A stretch of DNA of 64,000 nucleotides from contig CAWDMC010000022.1 in assembly GCA_963803295.1 (NCBI GenBank), positions 434,001 to 498,000 of the forward strand, read 5' to 3'. Both the position numbers and the translations under genes were made by a program. A model generated the notes under the pieces. It searched no databases and had not been told where the DNA came from. It was given only the letters and a program-made list of their open reading frames with translations. The stretch is from CAWDMC01 sp963803295 (GTDB lineage Bacteria > Acidobacteriota > Terriglobia > UBA7540). Shown here piece after piece: positions 18,150 to 28,285 of this stretch (position 1 is its first letter; every line of letters begins with the position of its first letter).

Positions 18150-20193
18150 TCATGCTTCCGGCAGTAACGCCGCCACTTGACGACCGCCTAGCGTACCGGT
18201 GACCTTGAAATTGCCGACTGGTCCCGGAGCCTGCCACGTTCCCTCTACGTGTAGGTTCCCGCCTGCCGTCCCTGAGCCACTGACGTTCAGGTCAGCCACA
18301 AATGACTGGTCCGCTCCCCAGACGACGGTCCCACTCACTGTCACATCCTGGGCAAAAGCGCAATCCGTGAGATTAGTGGTCCACGCTAAGCCGTAGTCGG
18401 TGTGGAATGTGCCGGCCCTTAGCCCCACGCCGGCGCCAGAGCCGACGATGCTACGCTGCAGAGCATCAGTGGCCGCGGCCACAGCGACGGTGACCACTCT
18501 TCGCTCCGCCATTCCGACTTGGTTATAGCCTTCCGTATCGACCTCAGCGGGGCGGGCGTCTTTGGCTAACAAGGGGAAGCGTCCCACGGCAGGCCAAACA
18601 TGCTCGGGCGTGTGGGAGCAAGTGGTATCTCCGACCTGGAAACTTTGGATAAATTGGGAAGCAAGGTTGACAGCGCATTGTGTCCAGAACACAGTCCCAT
18701 GTCCGGCCTCCGCCACGGTGACGAAGGCGCTGGCGTGGAAAAGTGCGGCCACCTTGCTTGTCTCCGCGATCGGGACCATGTCATCCATATCGCCGTCCAG
18801 AACGAGCGTGGGAACGTGGGGGTACGTTGCGTGAGGCGGCGCGACAGGTGAGGAACGGGTTGGTTCCTCCCACCAAAGGCACTGCTTCCCGTTAGAGTCG
18901 TAAGCTAAACTGGCCGCAGCCGACTTGGAAAAAGGTGCGAACTCAAACGGCGAAAGAGATGCGAGTGCATCCAGGTACTGCTGTTCCCGCTCAGGGACGG
19001 GTGCATCCCAGTCCCAGGGCTGATGGGCGTCTGAGCAACCCGTCGCTCTGTGCGCTCCGGCTGAGAGGAATGTCGGGTCGCCGGAGTCTCCTACCAACGG
19101 GAAGGAGCCCTCTGCCCCCAGCCGAAGCAGCGGCTGGGAATCGCCGCGCCACAGCGATGAGGCTGCTGCGAGGACCTCGCCTGTGCTTGTGAAGTTACCA
19201 GTCGGGTTATGGATCACGTAGTTGAGGAGGGCCTCTTCATCGATCCGGACGTGTTGGAGGTTGCCGTTAGCATCGTAAGCATCTCCCTCAACCGGACGCG
19301 ACCGAATTGTGAAGATGAGCCCATCGAGGTCAGCTATTGGAAAGGGGTGATCGCGGGAGCAGGTGGGCGAGCGTAGACAGTCCAGACGCACCATGCGCGG
19401 CTCTGCTTGGGCGCGGTAATGCGGGAAGCCGAACGGGTGCAGGGAAGGCGTCCCGGCGGGGGCGTCGAGGACGATCGATCGCAGGTGGTTCCCGAATCGG
19501 GTGGCGTAGGCCGTTACGTCGTTGCCCCCGTAGGAGAGTCCAAAGAAGTCTATCTTGTCGTAGCCAAGGGCCCTCCGGACCGCATCGTTATCATGGGCAA
19601 CGTCACCAGTCCCATATAGGCTGGCCGCATTCCCCAGCTGCGCGGCGCAAGCCGCTTCCGCCTGGTCTAGTGGGGCCGTGCCATGCTGAAGTTCCGGGCA
19701 ATTAATCGCGCCAGAGAGTCCTCGGCCGCGGTCATCAATCAGCAGCAGATCGTGCACGTCCAGGTTATTCGCGAACAGAAAAAGAGCTGTGCCACGCAAG
19801 CCGGTTGTCGAAAGAGCACCGCCACCCCCAAAGTTTACAAGGATCGCACTCTCTGCCGAACCCGGGTTGGAATGCGAGTAGAGCTCGAAATAGATCGGAA
19901 TCATCCCCTGCTGAGGATGATCGCGGTCGAGCGGCACGTTGACAAAGCCGCAAACGGCTCCGGCCGCTTCCGGCGGGCACGCGGTCTCGAGTGGCTTCCC
20001 GAGTTGCAGACGCAGGAAGACGCGAGAGCCGCACATGTTGAACGTGTCTTAGGCTCGCCGGGCGACCCGGCATACGCGGGAAGGACGGCATGAGTCTGAG
20101 GTTGAGGGATGGACGGGGCAACTGAGCACGTGCCCTCAGACCCGCCATTAAGAAAGGAGCGAGAACAACTAACAGCACAGCGATTCGATTCAT
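18150..20193 (-). pseudogene. Secreted TAP-like serine hydrolase/aminopeptidase, frameshifted near its start
   Basis: The start at 20193 follows AGGAGGTGA and encodes a signal peptide (MNRIAVLLVVLAPFLMAG), but the frame shifts near 20040. The remaining 620 residues are intact: PPEAAGAVCGFVNVPLD is the family opening, FFGLSYGG holds the Ser nucleophile, LDGDMDDMVP the Asp and AEAGHGTV the His. Members are extracytoplasmic alpha/beta hydrolases, some of which remove N-terminal peptides. The last 120 residues form a beta-rich extension. If translation began at the ATG at 20036 the catalytic part would be made without a leader. I classify it as a broken gene. Confidence 0.7.
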
Positions 20194-20543
20194 AAGTCAC
20201 CTCCTAGCCAAAGCAGAGTCACCATTTGCGGTCATCGTCCTCGCGGTAATCGTCGTCATCGCGGCGGAGCGATCGCAGCGCGTGCTTGAAGACGAACCGA
20301 CCGATGTGATTACCCTGTTCGATACCATGGCCAACCCACGTTTTGAGTTAACGTGAAACGAAGGAGAACCCACTTTCGGGTTCATTCCCGCCACTTGTTG
20401 AGTCACCGAATCGCTTTCCGACTTTTTTCCGCTATATATCCTTAAGCGAGAACCGGCCAGAAAAACTGCAAGGGCAACAAAGAGATTTCTATTAGTTACC
20501 GTTATGTGCTCCGCCACGAGGATTTTGTTCTCGTTTCAGAAGA
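20194..20543. other. Intergenic stretch upstream of the hydrolase
   Basis: This gap should contain the minus-strand promoter of the hydrolase gene. A TATATA-like tract near 20430 is the only suggestive part. No coding frame of good composition was found. Confidence 0.4.
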
Positions 20544-22168
20544 TCATGCTGCCGTTTTGAGACCGACAGCGCTCAGGAGTGCATCCAGATCATTGCCGAG
20601 GCGTTGATACAAACGGTCGAGTTCGCATCGTTTCTCTTCCGCTAGTTTGTGATCCCCGGCGAAGGGCTTGAGGATGCCGGCGGTAAGAGGTGCATAGATT
20701 CGTTCGAAGAGCTTGAGAAAGACCAGACAGATGGAGTAGCCCTTGCCGATCAGTCGATAGCGGCGGGAGTGAGGAAGCTTTTCTAGAAGCCCTTTGGCGC
20801 GTAGCTTGGACAGGTCATAGCGGAGCGAGGCCAGAGAGTAGTGGGCTGGGCTCCGACCGAGAGCATCCAACGCCGGGCCATAGAGATCGGCAGTGGTGAA
20901 GGTTCCACCCACGACGAGGTTGGCGAAGCGAACGAGGGAGTGCATGACCGCCAGTTGGCGGGGATGGTCGAGTTTCAGGCCTGGGAGGCGCTTGCCGTTG
21001 GGAAGCCTGCTGGGCTCGGCCAGCTGGCGTAGTTGCCCACGGTCGACAAAGGTCTCCAGGATGTCTTGCTGGACATTTTGATAGTTGTCGACGATCTCGG
21101 ACATTCGCTCCCGGAGTCGAGGGAGATTTTCGACGTTCTTATTGACGCCATAGTCGTAAACGTTGTTAGTGGCCGGTTCGGTGCGCAATAAGCGGTCGTC
21201 TCGAACGTACTGCTTGGCAAAACCATGTCCGTAATGAGTCCGGATTACAGGATTGGGCAGGTCGAGATCTTCGATCACCGTCTGCAACTTACCCTTGTAT
21301 TGTTGGGTCACTTTGCGGCCGAAAATCAGGGTGATCTTCTTAGGCTGCCCCAGCGTCCGATTCAGGTCCAGCAGACGCTGGGTGACTTGGTCGACAGCGG
21401 CGCGGCGATGAAAGATGAGATTGTCACAGTATTCCACCTGCGAGAAGAAGAGCCGGTGTTGACAGCCGGCCGACTGTCGCTCCTGCGGCGTAAAGAAGGG
21501 GGTGAAGGCGGCCAGCCATTTCTGCCACAGCGCAGCAGGCCCTGGGCGGTGAGCGAGTCGGCCAGCTCCTGCAAGCGTCCGGGATGGCCACAGCGGAGGA
21601 AAGCGTTGGTGCACTGTTGAAAGTCGATTCCCTCCTCCCGCAGGCGGAGGGCCAGCCAGTGGTGCTGGTTCAGGCATACCCGCGCCGAGAAGGGAAAGTA
21701 GGGACACAGGCGTACAAACATCCGACCCCAGTGTTGGTCGTTCAGATAGAAATTGTACTGGTTGACCCAGCGTTGCTTGAATTCCAGGTGCGGGCTGTCA
21801 TTCTTCTCTCCGCCGATCGCCACCAGGATCCGGGCGGGTTCTCGGGCCTTGAGGATCACGGCCACTCGATCGGAGGGGCAATTTCGCAGATACTTCTGTA
21901 CGAAGTCATCGCGTCGCTTTTCTTCGGGCGCTTCCACGATAGGAGCACCCCATTTCTCGGATCGGTTCTTCAGCCAGTATTGGAACTGATCGGCGATTTC
22001 CGTCAAGGCCTGCCGCGTTACCCTTTTCCCTTCACGATAGGTATTAAAGAACCCGAGCACGCGCTCGGGTTGTTGGAACGGCTGGATCAAACCGTTCAGC
22101 AGGATTCGATCGAAGCATCGATACCGGAACTGGATGCTATGCTGATGATGCTCGTAGAAGGCGTTCAT
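20544..22168 (-). pseudogene. Conserved protein of unknown function, one frameshift
   Basis: Two pieces form a protein of about 540 residues. The N-terminal piece begins MNAFYEHHQHSIQFRYRCFD after AGGAG and runs to about 21545; the C-terminal piece continues from ALWQKWLAAFTPFF through HRLFFSQVEYCDNLIF and ends KTAA at 20544. The C-terminal third has a winged-helix-like stretch (SLRYDLSKLRAKGLLEKLPHSRRYRL). I recall highly similar hypothetical proteins in many soil bacteria, often near mobile DNA, but no function is known. It could be a transposition or DNA-binding protein; this is a guess from the HTH. Confidence 0.55.
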
Positions 22169-22364
22169 GGTGCGCTCCTGTGTGGTGAGATACCAGGAGC
22201 ATACCGCTGTGAGCGCCTTCGCGAGCAACACTTTCTATCGCAATCGAACGGGATATCAAGGGCGCAGCTGGCATTAGTACGGGGGCACCGATGGAAAGTG
22301 GTTAATGACTGTGATAACCTCTGGGGCAATAAGCCTTTAAGATATTTTTGGCTCAAGGCATGAA

Positions 22365-22952
22365 ATGGCGGCGCAAGCTGGAGTGGACATCACGCAGATG
22401 CTCCGGGCCTGGGGCGACGGGGACCTTGAGGCACGCGACAAGTTGATGCCCGTGGTCTACGAGGAACTGCGCAAGGCGGCCCATTACTACATGGCCCGCG
22501 AGCGGCGAGGCCATACCCTCCAAACCACTGCATTGGTCAATGAGGTCTACGTACGGCTGGCGAAAGCGCGGGAAATGCGCTGGCAAGACCGTGCGCACTT
22601 CTTCGCTGTTGCGGCACAGATGATGCGCCGTATTCTAACCGACTACGCCCGATCACGCCAATACGCCAAGCGGGGCGGCGGAGCGCAGCCGGTATCACTT
22701 GATCAGGCTCCGAAGGTGCCTTCCGGGCCACCGTCTGATGTGCTGGCCCTGGATGACGCCCTCAACCGGTTGGCCGCGCAGGACGATAGGAAGTCCCAGG
22801 TGGTGGAACTCCGATATTTTGGTGGTTTGAGTGTGGTGGAAACTGCCGAGGTGCTGAAAGTCTCTCCAGAAACGGTCATGCGGGATTGGAAGCTGGCCAA
22901 GGCCTGGATCCTGCGTGAACTGCGCGAGGAAAAGCATCGTGTTGACCGCTGA
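22365..22952 (+). CDS. ECF sigma factor, kinase-associated type
   Basis: This 195-residue protein fits the sigma-70 ECF subfamily abundant in Acidobacteria and Planctomycetes (TIGR02999-like). Region 2 is seen in TTALVNEVYVRLAK and FFAVAAQMMRRILTDYARSR; region 4 in VVELRYFGGLSVVETAEVLKVSPETVMRDWKLAKAWI. It would direct RNA polymerase to a special promoter set. The start is the ATG at 22365; a GTG at 22386 is possible. Its stop overlaps the next gene, a Ser/Thr kinase, by 14 bases, and kinase-linked ECF groups are known to be controlled by phosphorylation rather than anti-sigma factors. Confidence 0.9.
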   Translation: MAAQAGVDITQMLRAWGDGDLEARDKLMPVVYEELRKAAHYYMARERRGHTLQTTALVNEVYVRLAKAREMRWQDRAHFFAVAAQMMRRILTDYARSRQYAKRGGGAQPVSLDQAPKVPSGPPSDVLALDDALNRLAAQDDRKSQVVELRYFGGLSVVETAEVLKVSPETVMRDWKLAKAWILRELREEKHRVDR

Positions 22953-25900
22953 ACGCTGGCGGCAGGTTGAAGGGTTATACCACTCCGCCCTCGAGCGCGA
23001 GGAGGACCAACGGCCTGCCTTCTTGAAGGAAGCTTGCGCCGGTGATGAGGCTCTGCATCGCGAGGTTGGCTCGCTCCTCAGCTTTCAAAGGCAAGCCGAA
23101 GGGTTTATCGAAGCCCCAGCACTGGAGGAGATGGCCCGCGCACTCGCTGCTAGCGGTACCACCTCAACGGAGTCACATGAGGCTGCCGCCCGGCTGGTGG
23201 GCGAGACGGCGTCCCATTACCGGGTCTTGGGGCTGGTGGGTGGCGGGGGCATGGGGGTCATCTATAAGGCGGAAGACATCAAGCTGGGCCGCCGCGTGGC
23301 GCTGAAGTTTCTTCCGCAAAAGGTGGGGAACGATGTGCTGGCTCTGGAGCGTTTCACGCGCGAAGCGCGCGCCGCCTCGTTGCTGAATCACCCCAACATC
23401 TGCACCGTCCATGAGGTGGAAGAGCACGAAGGACAACCGTTTATCGTCATGGAGTTGCTGGAAGGGCAAACGCTCCGTGAACGAATTGCCCAAAGGGAAG
23501 GCACTGTGCCAGCCCAGGATTGCCAACATGGAACTCCCCTGCCCCTCACCGAGCTGCTGGACTTGGCGGGACAGACCGCCACCGGGCTGGAGGCGGCGCA
23601 CTCGAAAGGTATCATCCATCGCGACATCAAGCCGGCGAACATCTTCGTGACCACCGGCGGGCAGGCGAAGATTCTAGATTTTGGTTTGGCAAAGCTGACC
23701 TTCGAGAGTGGCACGGGTATCGTGCCGATGGGAATGGAAATAGACGATCACGGCCCACCAACCCCGGACCGGCTGTCCGGACCGCACGCCGGGCCCAGGG
23801 CATCCCCGGCCGACCCCAACCTGACCGTCCCAGGATGGGCCATCGGTACGGTGGCTTACATGTCGCCGGAGCAGGCCAGGGGTGAAAAGCTGGACGCGCG
23901 CACCGACATGTTCAGCTTCGGGGCGGTGCTTTACGAAATGGCGACGGGCCAGCAGGCCTTTACTGGCACGACTTCAAGTGAGATTCGGGAAGCGATTCTG
24001 ACGCGCCAAGCGATCGCGCCCCAGCGCCTGAATCCGGGCATCAACCTCCGACTCCAAGCGATCATTGAAAAAGCCTTGGAGAAGGATCGCGACATCCGTT
24101 ACCAGCGCGCCTCCGAGATTCGCGCCGAGTTGCAGCGCCTGAAGCACGATGTGGAATCTGGGCGACCTTCCTCATCGGGTGAGGTAAGGGTAACCCAGGT
24201 TCCGGTAGCGGCCAGGAAACTATGGACCGTAATTATTCCCGCCGTCGTGATCCTTCTCGCCGCTGCGATCGGGGAAAGGCTCTACTTCCGCTCGCGCCAG
24301 GCTACAGCCCGCCTGACCGACAAAGACACCGTCATCCTCGCAGATTTCAACAACAAGACCGGCGATACGGTATTTGACGATACGCTGAAGCAGGGCTTGT
24401 CGGTGCAGCTCGGACAATCGCCCTTTCTCGCCCTGCTATCCGAACGCAAGGTGAATGAGGCATTGAAGCTGATGGGCCGTCCGGCTGGTGACCGGTTGAC
24501 GCGGGAGGTCACACTGGAAGTCTGCCAGCGCACGGGCAGCACGGCGATGCTGACCGGCTCGATCGCCGGGCTCGGCAGCCAGTACGTGATCGGCCTGAAG
24601 GCCGTGAACTGCAACTCGGGGGACGTGATGGCCGAAGCGCAGGAGCAGGCGGCGGGCAAGGAAGCGGTGCTCAAGGCCCTGGACGCCGCTGCGGTCAGCT
24701 TGCGCGGCAAACTGGGCGAGTCGCTCAGCTCGGTGCAGAAATACGCCATTCCGGTGGAGGAAGCGACCACCCCATCTCTCGAAGCGCTGAAAGCCTACAC
24801 CCTGGGACTGAAGACAGCCAAAGAGAGAGGGGCAACGCTGGGCCTGCCGTTCTTCATGCGGGCGGTAGGCCTTGACCCGGATTTTGCCATGGCCTACTGC
24901 CATTTGTCGGTTCTGTACAATGACCTCGACGAATCGTGGCGAGGGTCCGAAAATGCACGCAAGGCTTACGCGTTGCGGGGGAAGGTAAGCGAACCGGAAC
25001 GGTTCGACATCGACGGAAGGTACTACATGATTGCAACGGGCGAATTGGAGAAGGCGGCTCAGACCTACGAGCAGTGGCAGCGCGCCTACCCGAGAGACTC
25101 ACAGTCCTACAGGAGCCTGGGAAATATCTCCGACGCTTGGGGAAACTGGGAAAAGGCATTGCAGGAGCATGGCGAGGCGCTGCGTCTGGAGCCTGGTAAT
25201 CCGTCCAACTATGAAAATCTCGGCCATGACTACATGAGCCTAAACCGGCTGGATGAAGCCGAGGCGGTGTACAAGCAGGCGCAGCAGCGCAGGGTGGGCG
25301 ACCAGCGCTTGTTATCCACTCGCTACCAGTTGGCGTTCCTGAGGGGTGACACGGCACAAATGGCTCACTTGGTCTCGGTCGCCACCGGCGAGCAGGGCAT
25401 TGAAGACCAGTTGCTGTTCGCGCAAGCGGGCACGGAAGGCTGGTACGGCAGATTCAAGAACGCCCACGAGTTGACGCGGCGGGCGATGGATTCGGTTCAG
25501 CGCAACGACGCCAAAGAGACAGCGGCAGGATATCAGGTGACGGCGGCGCTGAGCGAGGTGGAAACGGGAAACCGGAAGCGAGCGCGGGTCCAGGCCAAGG
25601 CGGCGTTGAAGCTGGCTTCAAACCGCTACGTGCGGACCAAGGCAGCGCTGACCTTGGCACGGGCGGGCGATACGGCAGGGGCGGAGACGCTGGAGGTTGA
25701 ACTTGAAAAGACCTTCTCGCTTGACACGCTGCTTCAGAGGTATTGGCTGCCCATCATCAGAGCAGCGGTCGCCCTGGAACGCCAAGACCCGAATCGGGCG
25801 ATCGAGCTCCTGAATATCGCTGGCAAGGTCGAACTTGGCGGGGTTTCGAGGCTTGAGTCCGCCTATTTGCGCGGGGAAGCCTATCGAGTTCTCCACGACG

Positions 25901-26208
25901 GCAGCCGAGCGGCATCGGAATTTCAGAAATTCGCCGACCACCGAGGACTAGTGGGAAACTTTCCCTGGGGCGCACTGGCCCGCCTCGGACTGGCGCGCGC
26001 TTACGCCCTCGAAGCGGGCATAGGTGGCACTGCCGTCCCGATCGTGAGAAACCAGGAAACCGCCACGGGTAGGATGCCCGTGCCACAATCGTACGCCCTC
26101 GCCAAAGCCCGCACTGCGTATAAGGGTTTCCTCACTCTGTGGAAAGACGCCGATCCTGACATCCCCATCTTGAAGGAAGCCAAGGCGGAGTACGCGAAGT
26201 TGCAATAA
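22939..26208 (+). CDS. Membrane Ser/Thr protein kinase with C-terminal TPRs
   Basis: The 1,089-residue protein starts best at the GTG at 22939 (VLTAERWRQVEGLYH), overlapping the sigma gene. A short N-terminal domain precedes a complete Hanks-type kinase: glycine loop VGGGGMGVIYKAED, VALKFLP Lys, HRDIKPANI, DFGLAKL and GTVAYMSPEQA. One membrane segment (WTVIIPAVVILLAAAIGERL, about residue 430) separates it from an extracytoplasmic part with an adenylate-cyclase-partner-like domain (VILADFNNKTGD) and TPRs from about residue 615. It probably senses an envelope signal and phosphorylates partners such as the adjacent sigma factor. A 90-bp in-frame insertion lies near the C terminus. All kinase motifs are intact. 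Confidence 0.9.
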   Translation: MLTAERWRQVEGLYHSALEREEDQRPAFLKEACAGDEALHREVGSLLSFQRQAEGFIEAPALEEMARALAASGTTSTESHEAAARLVGETASHYRVLGLVGGGGMGVIYKAEDIKLGRRVALKFLPQKVGNDVLALERFTREARAASLLNHPNICTVHEVEEHEGQPFIVMELLEGQTLRERIAQREGTVPAQDCQHGTPLPLTELLDLAGQTATGLEAAHSKGIIHRDIKPANIFVTTGGQAKILDFGLAKLTFESGTGIVPMGMEIDDHGPPTPDRLSGPHAGPRASPADPNLTVPGWAIGTVAYMSPEQARGEKLDARTDMFSFGAVLYEMATGQQAFTGTTSSEIREAILTRQAIAPQRLNPGINLRLQAIIEKALEKDRDIRYQRASEIRAELQRLKHDVESGRPSSSGEVRVTQVPVAARKLWTVIIPAVVILLAAAIGERLYFRSRQATARLTDKDTVILADFNNKTGDTVFDDTLKQGLSVQLGQSPFLALLSERKVNEALKLMGRPAGDRLTREVTLEVCQRTGSTAMLTGSIAGLGSQYVIGLKAVNCNSGDVMAEAQEQAAGKEAVLKALDAAAVSLRGKLGESLSSVQKYAIPVEEATTPSLEALKAYTLGLKTAKERGATLGLPFFMRAVGLDPDFAMAYCHLSVLYNDLDESWRGSENARKAYALRGKVSEPERFDIDGRYYMIATGELEKAAQTYEQWQRAYPRDSQSYRSLGNISDAWGNWEKALQEHGEALRLEPGNPSNYENLGHDYMSLNRLDEAEAVYKQAQQRRVGDQRLLSTRYQLAFLRGDTAQMAHLVSVATGEQGIEDQLLFAQAGTEGWYGRFKNAHELTRRAMDSVQRNDAKETAAGYQVTAALSEVETGNRKRARVQAKAALKLASNRYVRTKAALTLARAGDTAGAETLEVELEKTFSLDTLLQRYWLPIIRAAVALERQDPNRAIELLNIAGKVELGGVSRLESAYLRGEAYRVLHDGSRAASEFQKFADHRGLVGNFPWGALARLGLARAYALEAGIGGTAVPIVRNQETATGRMPVPQSYALAKARTAYKGFLTLWKDADPDIPILKEAKAEYAKLQ
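26003..26101 (+). mobile_element. MITE/REP-like 90-bp in-frame insertion in the kinase gene
   Basis: ACGCCCTCG occurs at 26003-26011 and 26093-26101, exactly 90 bases apart, like a 9-bp target duplication. Between them GTGGCAC (26024) and GTGCCAC (26080) are inverted, and CACGGG-N5-GCCCGTG is an inner hairpin. The insert adds 30 codons (including TAVPIVRNQETATGRMPVP) without a stop or shift. Confidence 0.6.
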
Positions 26209-26540
26209 ATGCAGCGCTCCTGCCGCGACTTGTGGACCTTCCGATTGCATGAATTACCCCGTGTCTCGCCACAATCCGATCTGCGTACAGGAAAGTGAAT
26301 CGTAGGTGAGATCTACTGGCATGCATCAATGTTGGTTCTGGCGGTGCAATACTTCCTGGCACTGTCGTGCTCGCGATTACCTGGGAACTCGTGACACTTC
26401 CTACTTGAGCAGCGCAAGGGTCCCGAGATCATTTCCTGGTGTCGTTTACGCCGCACGGTCGTATCGGTGGTGCAGGCCGCCGAGTCGCGCGTGACAAGCA
26501 TCGCGAACCCCGCGAGGGTATAAAACATTTTGTGTAAACG
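26209..26540. other. Intergenic gap between kinase gene and IS256 remnant
   Basis: No gene is apparent. The right end (from about 26516, TATAAAACATTTTGTGTAAACG) is probably the left terminus of the IS256 copy; no matching inverted end was found downstream. Confidence 0.45.
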
Positions 26541-26555
26541 TTGTTCTCGATAAGA

Positions 26556-27815
26556 ATGGAGAACAATATGGAGACCCAGAAACCGATCAGGAAAGACTTG
26601 TTGGATGAGCTACTGAAAGACTACCAGAAGCCGGAAGACATACTGGGCGAACGCGGGTTGCTAAAGCAGCTTACCAAAGCGGTACTGGAGCGGGCGCTAG
26701 GAGCGGAGTTGACGCAGCATCTGGGCTACGAGAAGCACGACGCAGCCGGTTACAGGAGTGGGAATTCGCGCAACGGGACGACCGAGAAAAAGCGGAAGGG
26801 GAAGAAGAACGGGGAGATCCGGATCGAGGTGCCGCGGGATCGCCAGGGGACGTTCGAACCGCAGATCGTGGAGAAGCACCAGAACCGCTTTGATGGTTTC
26901 GACGAGAAGATCCTGTCGATGTACGCGCGGGAGATGACGACGCGCGATATCCAGGGGCACCTGCAAGAGATCTATGGGTTAGAAGTCAGTCCGACGCTGA
27001 TCTCGACGTGACCGAGGCGGTGGCGGAAGAAGTGAAGACATGGCAGAACCGGTCGTTGGACGTGGTCTATCCGATTGTTTATCTGGACGCACTGCAGGTC
27101 AAGATTCGGGAGGCGGGGCAGGTACAAAATCGTGCGATTTACGTGGCGATCGGTATCAATCTGGAGGGCAACAAGGAAGTGCTGGGGTTGTGGGCGGGGC
27201 AGACGGAAAAAGTGAAATTCTGGTTGCAGGTGGTGACGGAGCTGAAGAACCGGGGAGTGCAGGATATCTACATCGCCTGTGTAGATGGCTTGAAGGGATT
27301 ACCGGCGGCGGTCGAGGCAGTGTTTCCGAAGGCACAGGTGCAGCTCTGCATCGTGCATCTGGTGCGGAACTGCCTGAACTACGTTTCCTGGAAAGAGCGC
27401 AAGCTGGTAGCGGCGGATCTGAAGTGATCTGAAGCCGGTCTACGGGGCGGCGACGAGCGAGGAAGGTTGGCAGCGGCTGGAAAGATTTGGGGAGAAATGG
27501 GATGGACGGTATCCCAGCATCAGCCAGATCTGGCGGCGGAATTGGGACCAGGTCAGCCCGTTTTATGTTTATCCGAGGGAAATCCGCAAAGTGATTTATA
27601 CGACGAATGCTGTGGAATCGCTGAACATGAGCCTGCGTAAGGTGGTCAAGACGCGAGGCTTTTTTCCCAACGAAGAGGCAGCGATGAAACTGCTCTATCT
27701 GGCTTTGCAGAGAGTGGCCAAGAATTGGACCCGGCCGCTGCAGGACTGGAAAGCGGCCCTGAATCGTTTTGCTATTATGTTTGCGGATCGGGTACTGCCG
27801 GGCGCCTGGGCGTGA
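26556..27815 (+). mobile_element. IS256-family (Mutator-type) transposase, broken
   Basis: The three pieces give an almost complete IS256 transposase of about 415 residues: an N-terminal region with GYEKHDAAGYRSGNSRNGT, the catalytic region with YLDALQVKIREAGQVQN and ACVDGLKGLPAAVEAVFP (the second DDE Asp), and CIVHLVRN, ending in IYTTNAVESLNMSLRKVVK with the terminal Glu. A missing base near 27009 (ISTxVTEAV) and a 10-bp tandem duplication near 27420-27440 (GATCTGAAGT/C) break the frame. The gene is inactive. Matching terminal inverted repeats were not found, so the right end may be lost. Confidence 0.85.
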
Positions 27816-27854
27816 TCGCGACCGGGGGTGCCCGCGCGCCAATGAGCACAGCGC

Positions 27855-27941
27855 CGTTTTCAATCGCCAGTCCTGCGCTTCGCCCTAAACGCTCGGCCTA
27901 CGGCCTCGCAGGGCGAAGCTCCGGCCAGGGCGATTGAAACG
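27855..27941. repeat. Nested inverted repeats downstream of the IS256 transposase
   Basis: The outer arms CGTTTTCAATCGCC (27855) and GGCGATTGAAACG (27929) enclose a perfect 10-bp inner pair GCTTCGCCCT (27877) and AGGGCGAAGC (27910). The whole can fold into a long two-part hairpin. It could be a REP/MITE-type element or an IS end structure. Confidence 0.6.
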
Positions 27942-27959
27942 CGAGACTGAGGAGGAATC

Positions 27960-28285
27960 CATTGGTTTACCAAGAATCGCTCATCCGAATGGAACGACTC
28001 GAGTGAGCACACACGGGGGGATCAATTGCCCGCGTCGTGGTCCCCAACAGGCGAAACAGGTAATCTAACGGGCCGACACGCTCTCCCCAGGCCGCCCCCA
28101 ACTCGCTCCTCAAAAGACGTCGAAAACGGCGCTTCGCTCAGCGTCTGTTTCAGTTAGCCGTGTGCTCGACGTGACGCGGAAGAACGCGGACTTCTGGTTT
28201 GCCGCAAGACCAACGTGGCCTCCAGCACCTCCTCTTGGAGCAGAAATTGTTTCGCCAATAACCTGACTACCCCAGCGGTTCCGCG
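27960..28285. other. Gap between IS256 remnant and haloperoxidase pseudogene
   Basis: No gene, RNA or strong repeat is visible. It may contain shredded continuation of the haloperoxidase C terminus or IS flanking DNA. Confidence 0.4.

Noticed and set aside
20197..20517. A 106-codon minus-strand frame between the hydrolase and the conserved-protein pseudogene.
   Set aside because: It ends within the Shine-Dalgarno zone of the downstream gene, has odd composition and no recognisable motif.
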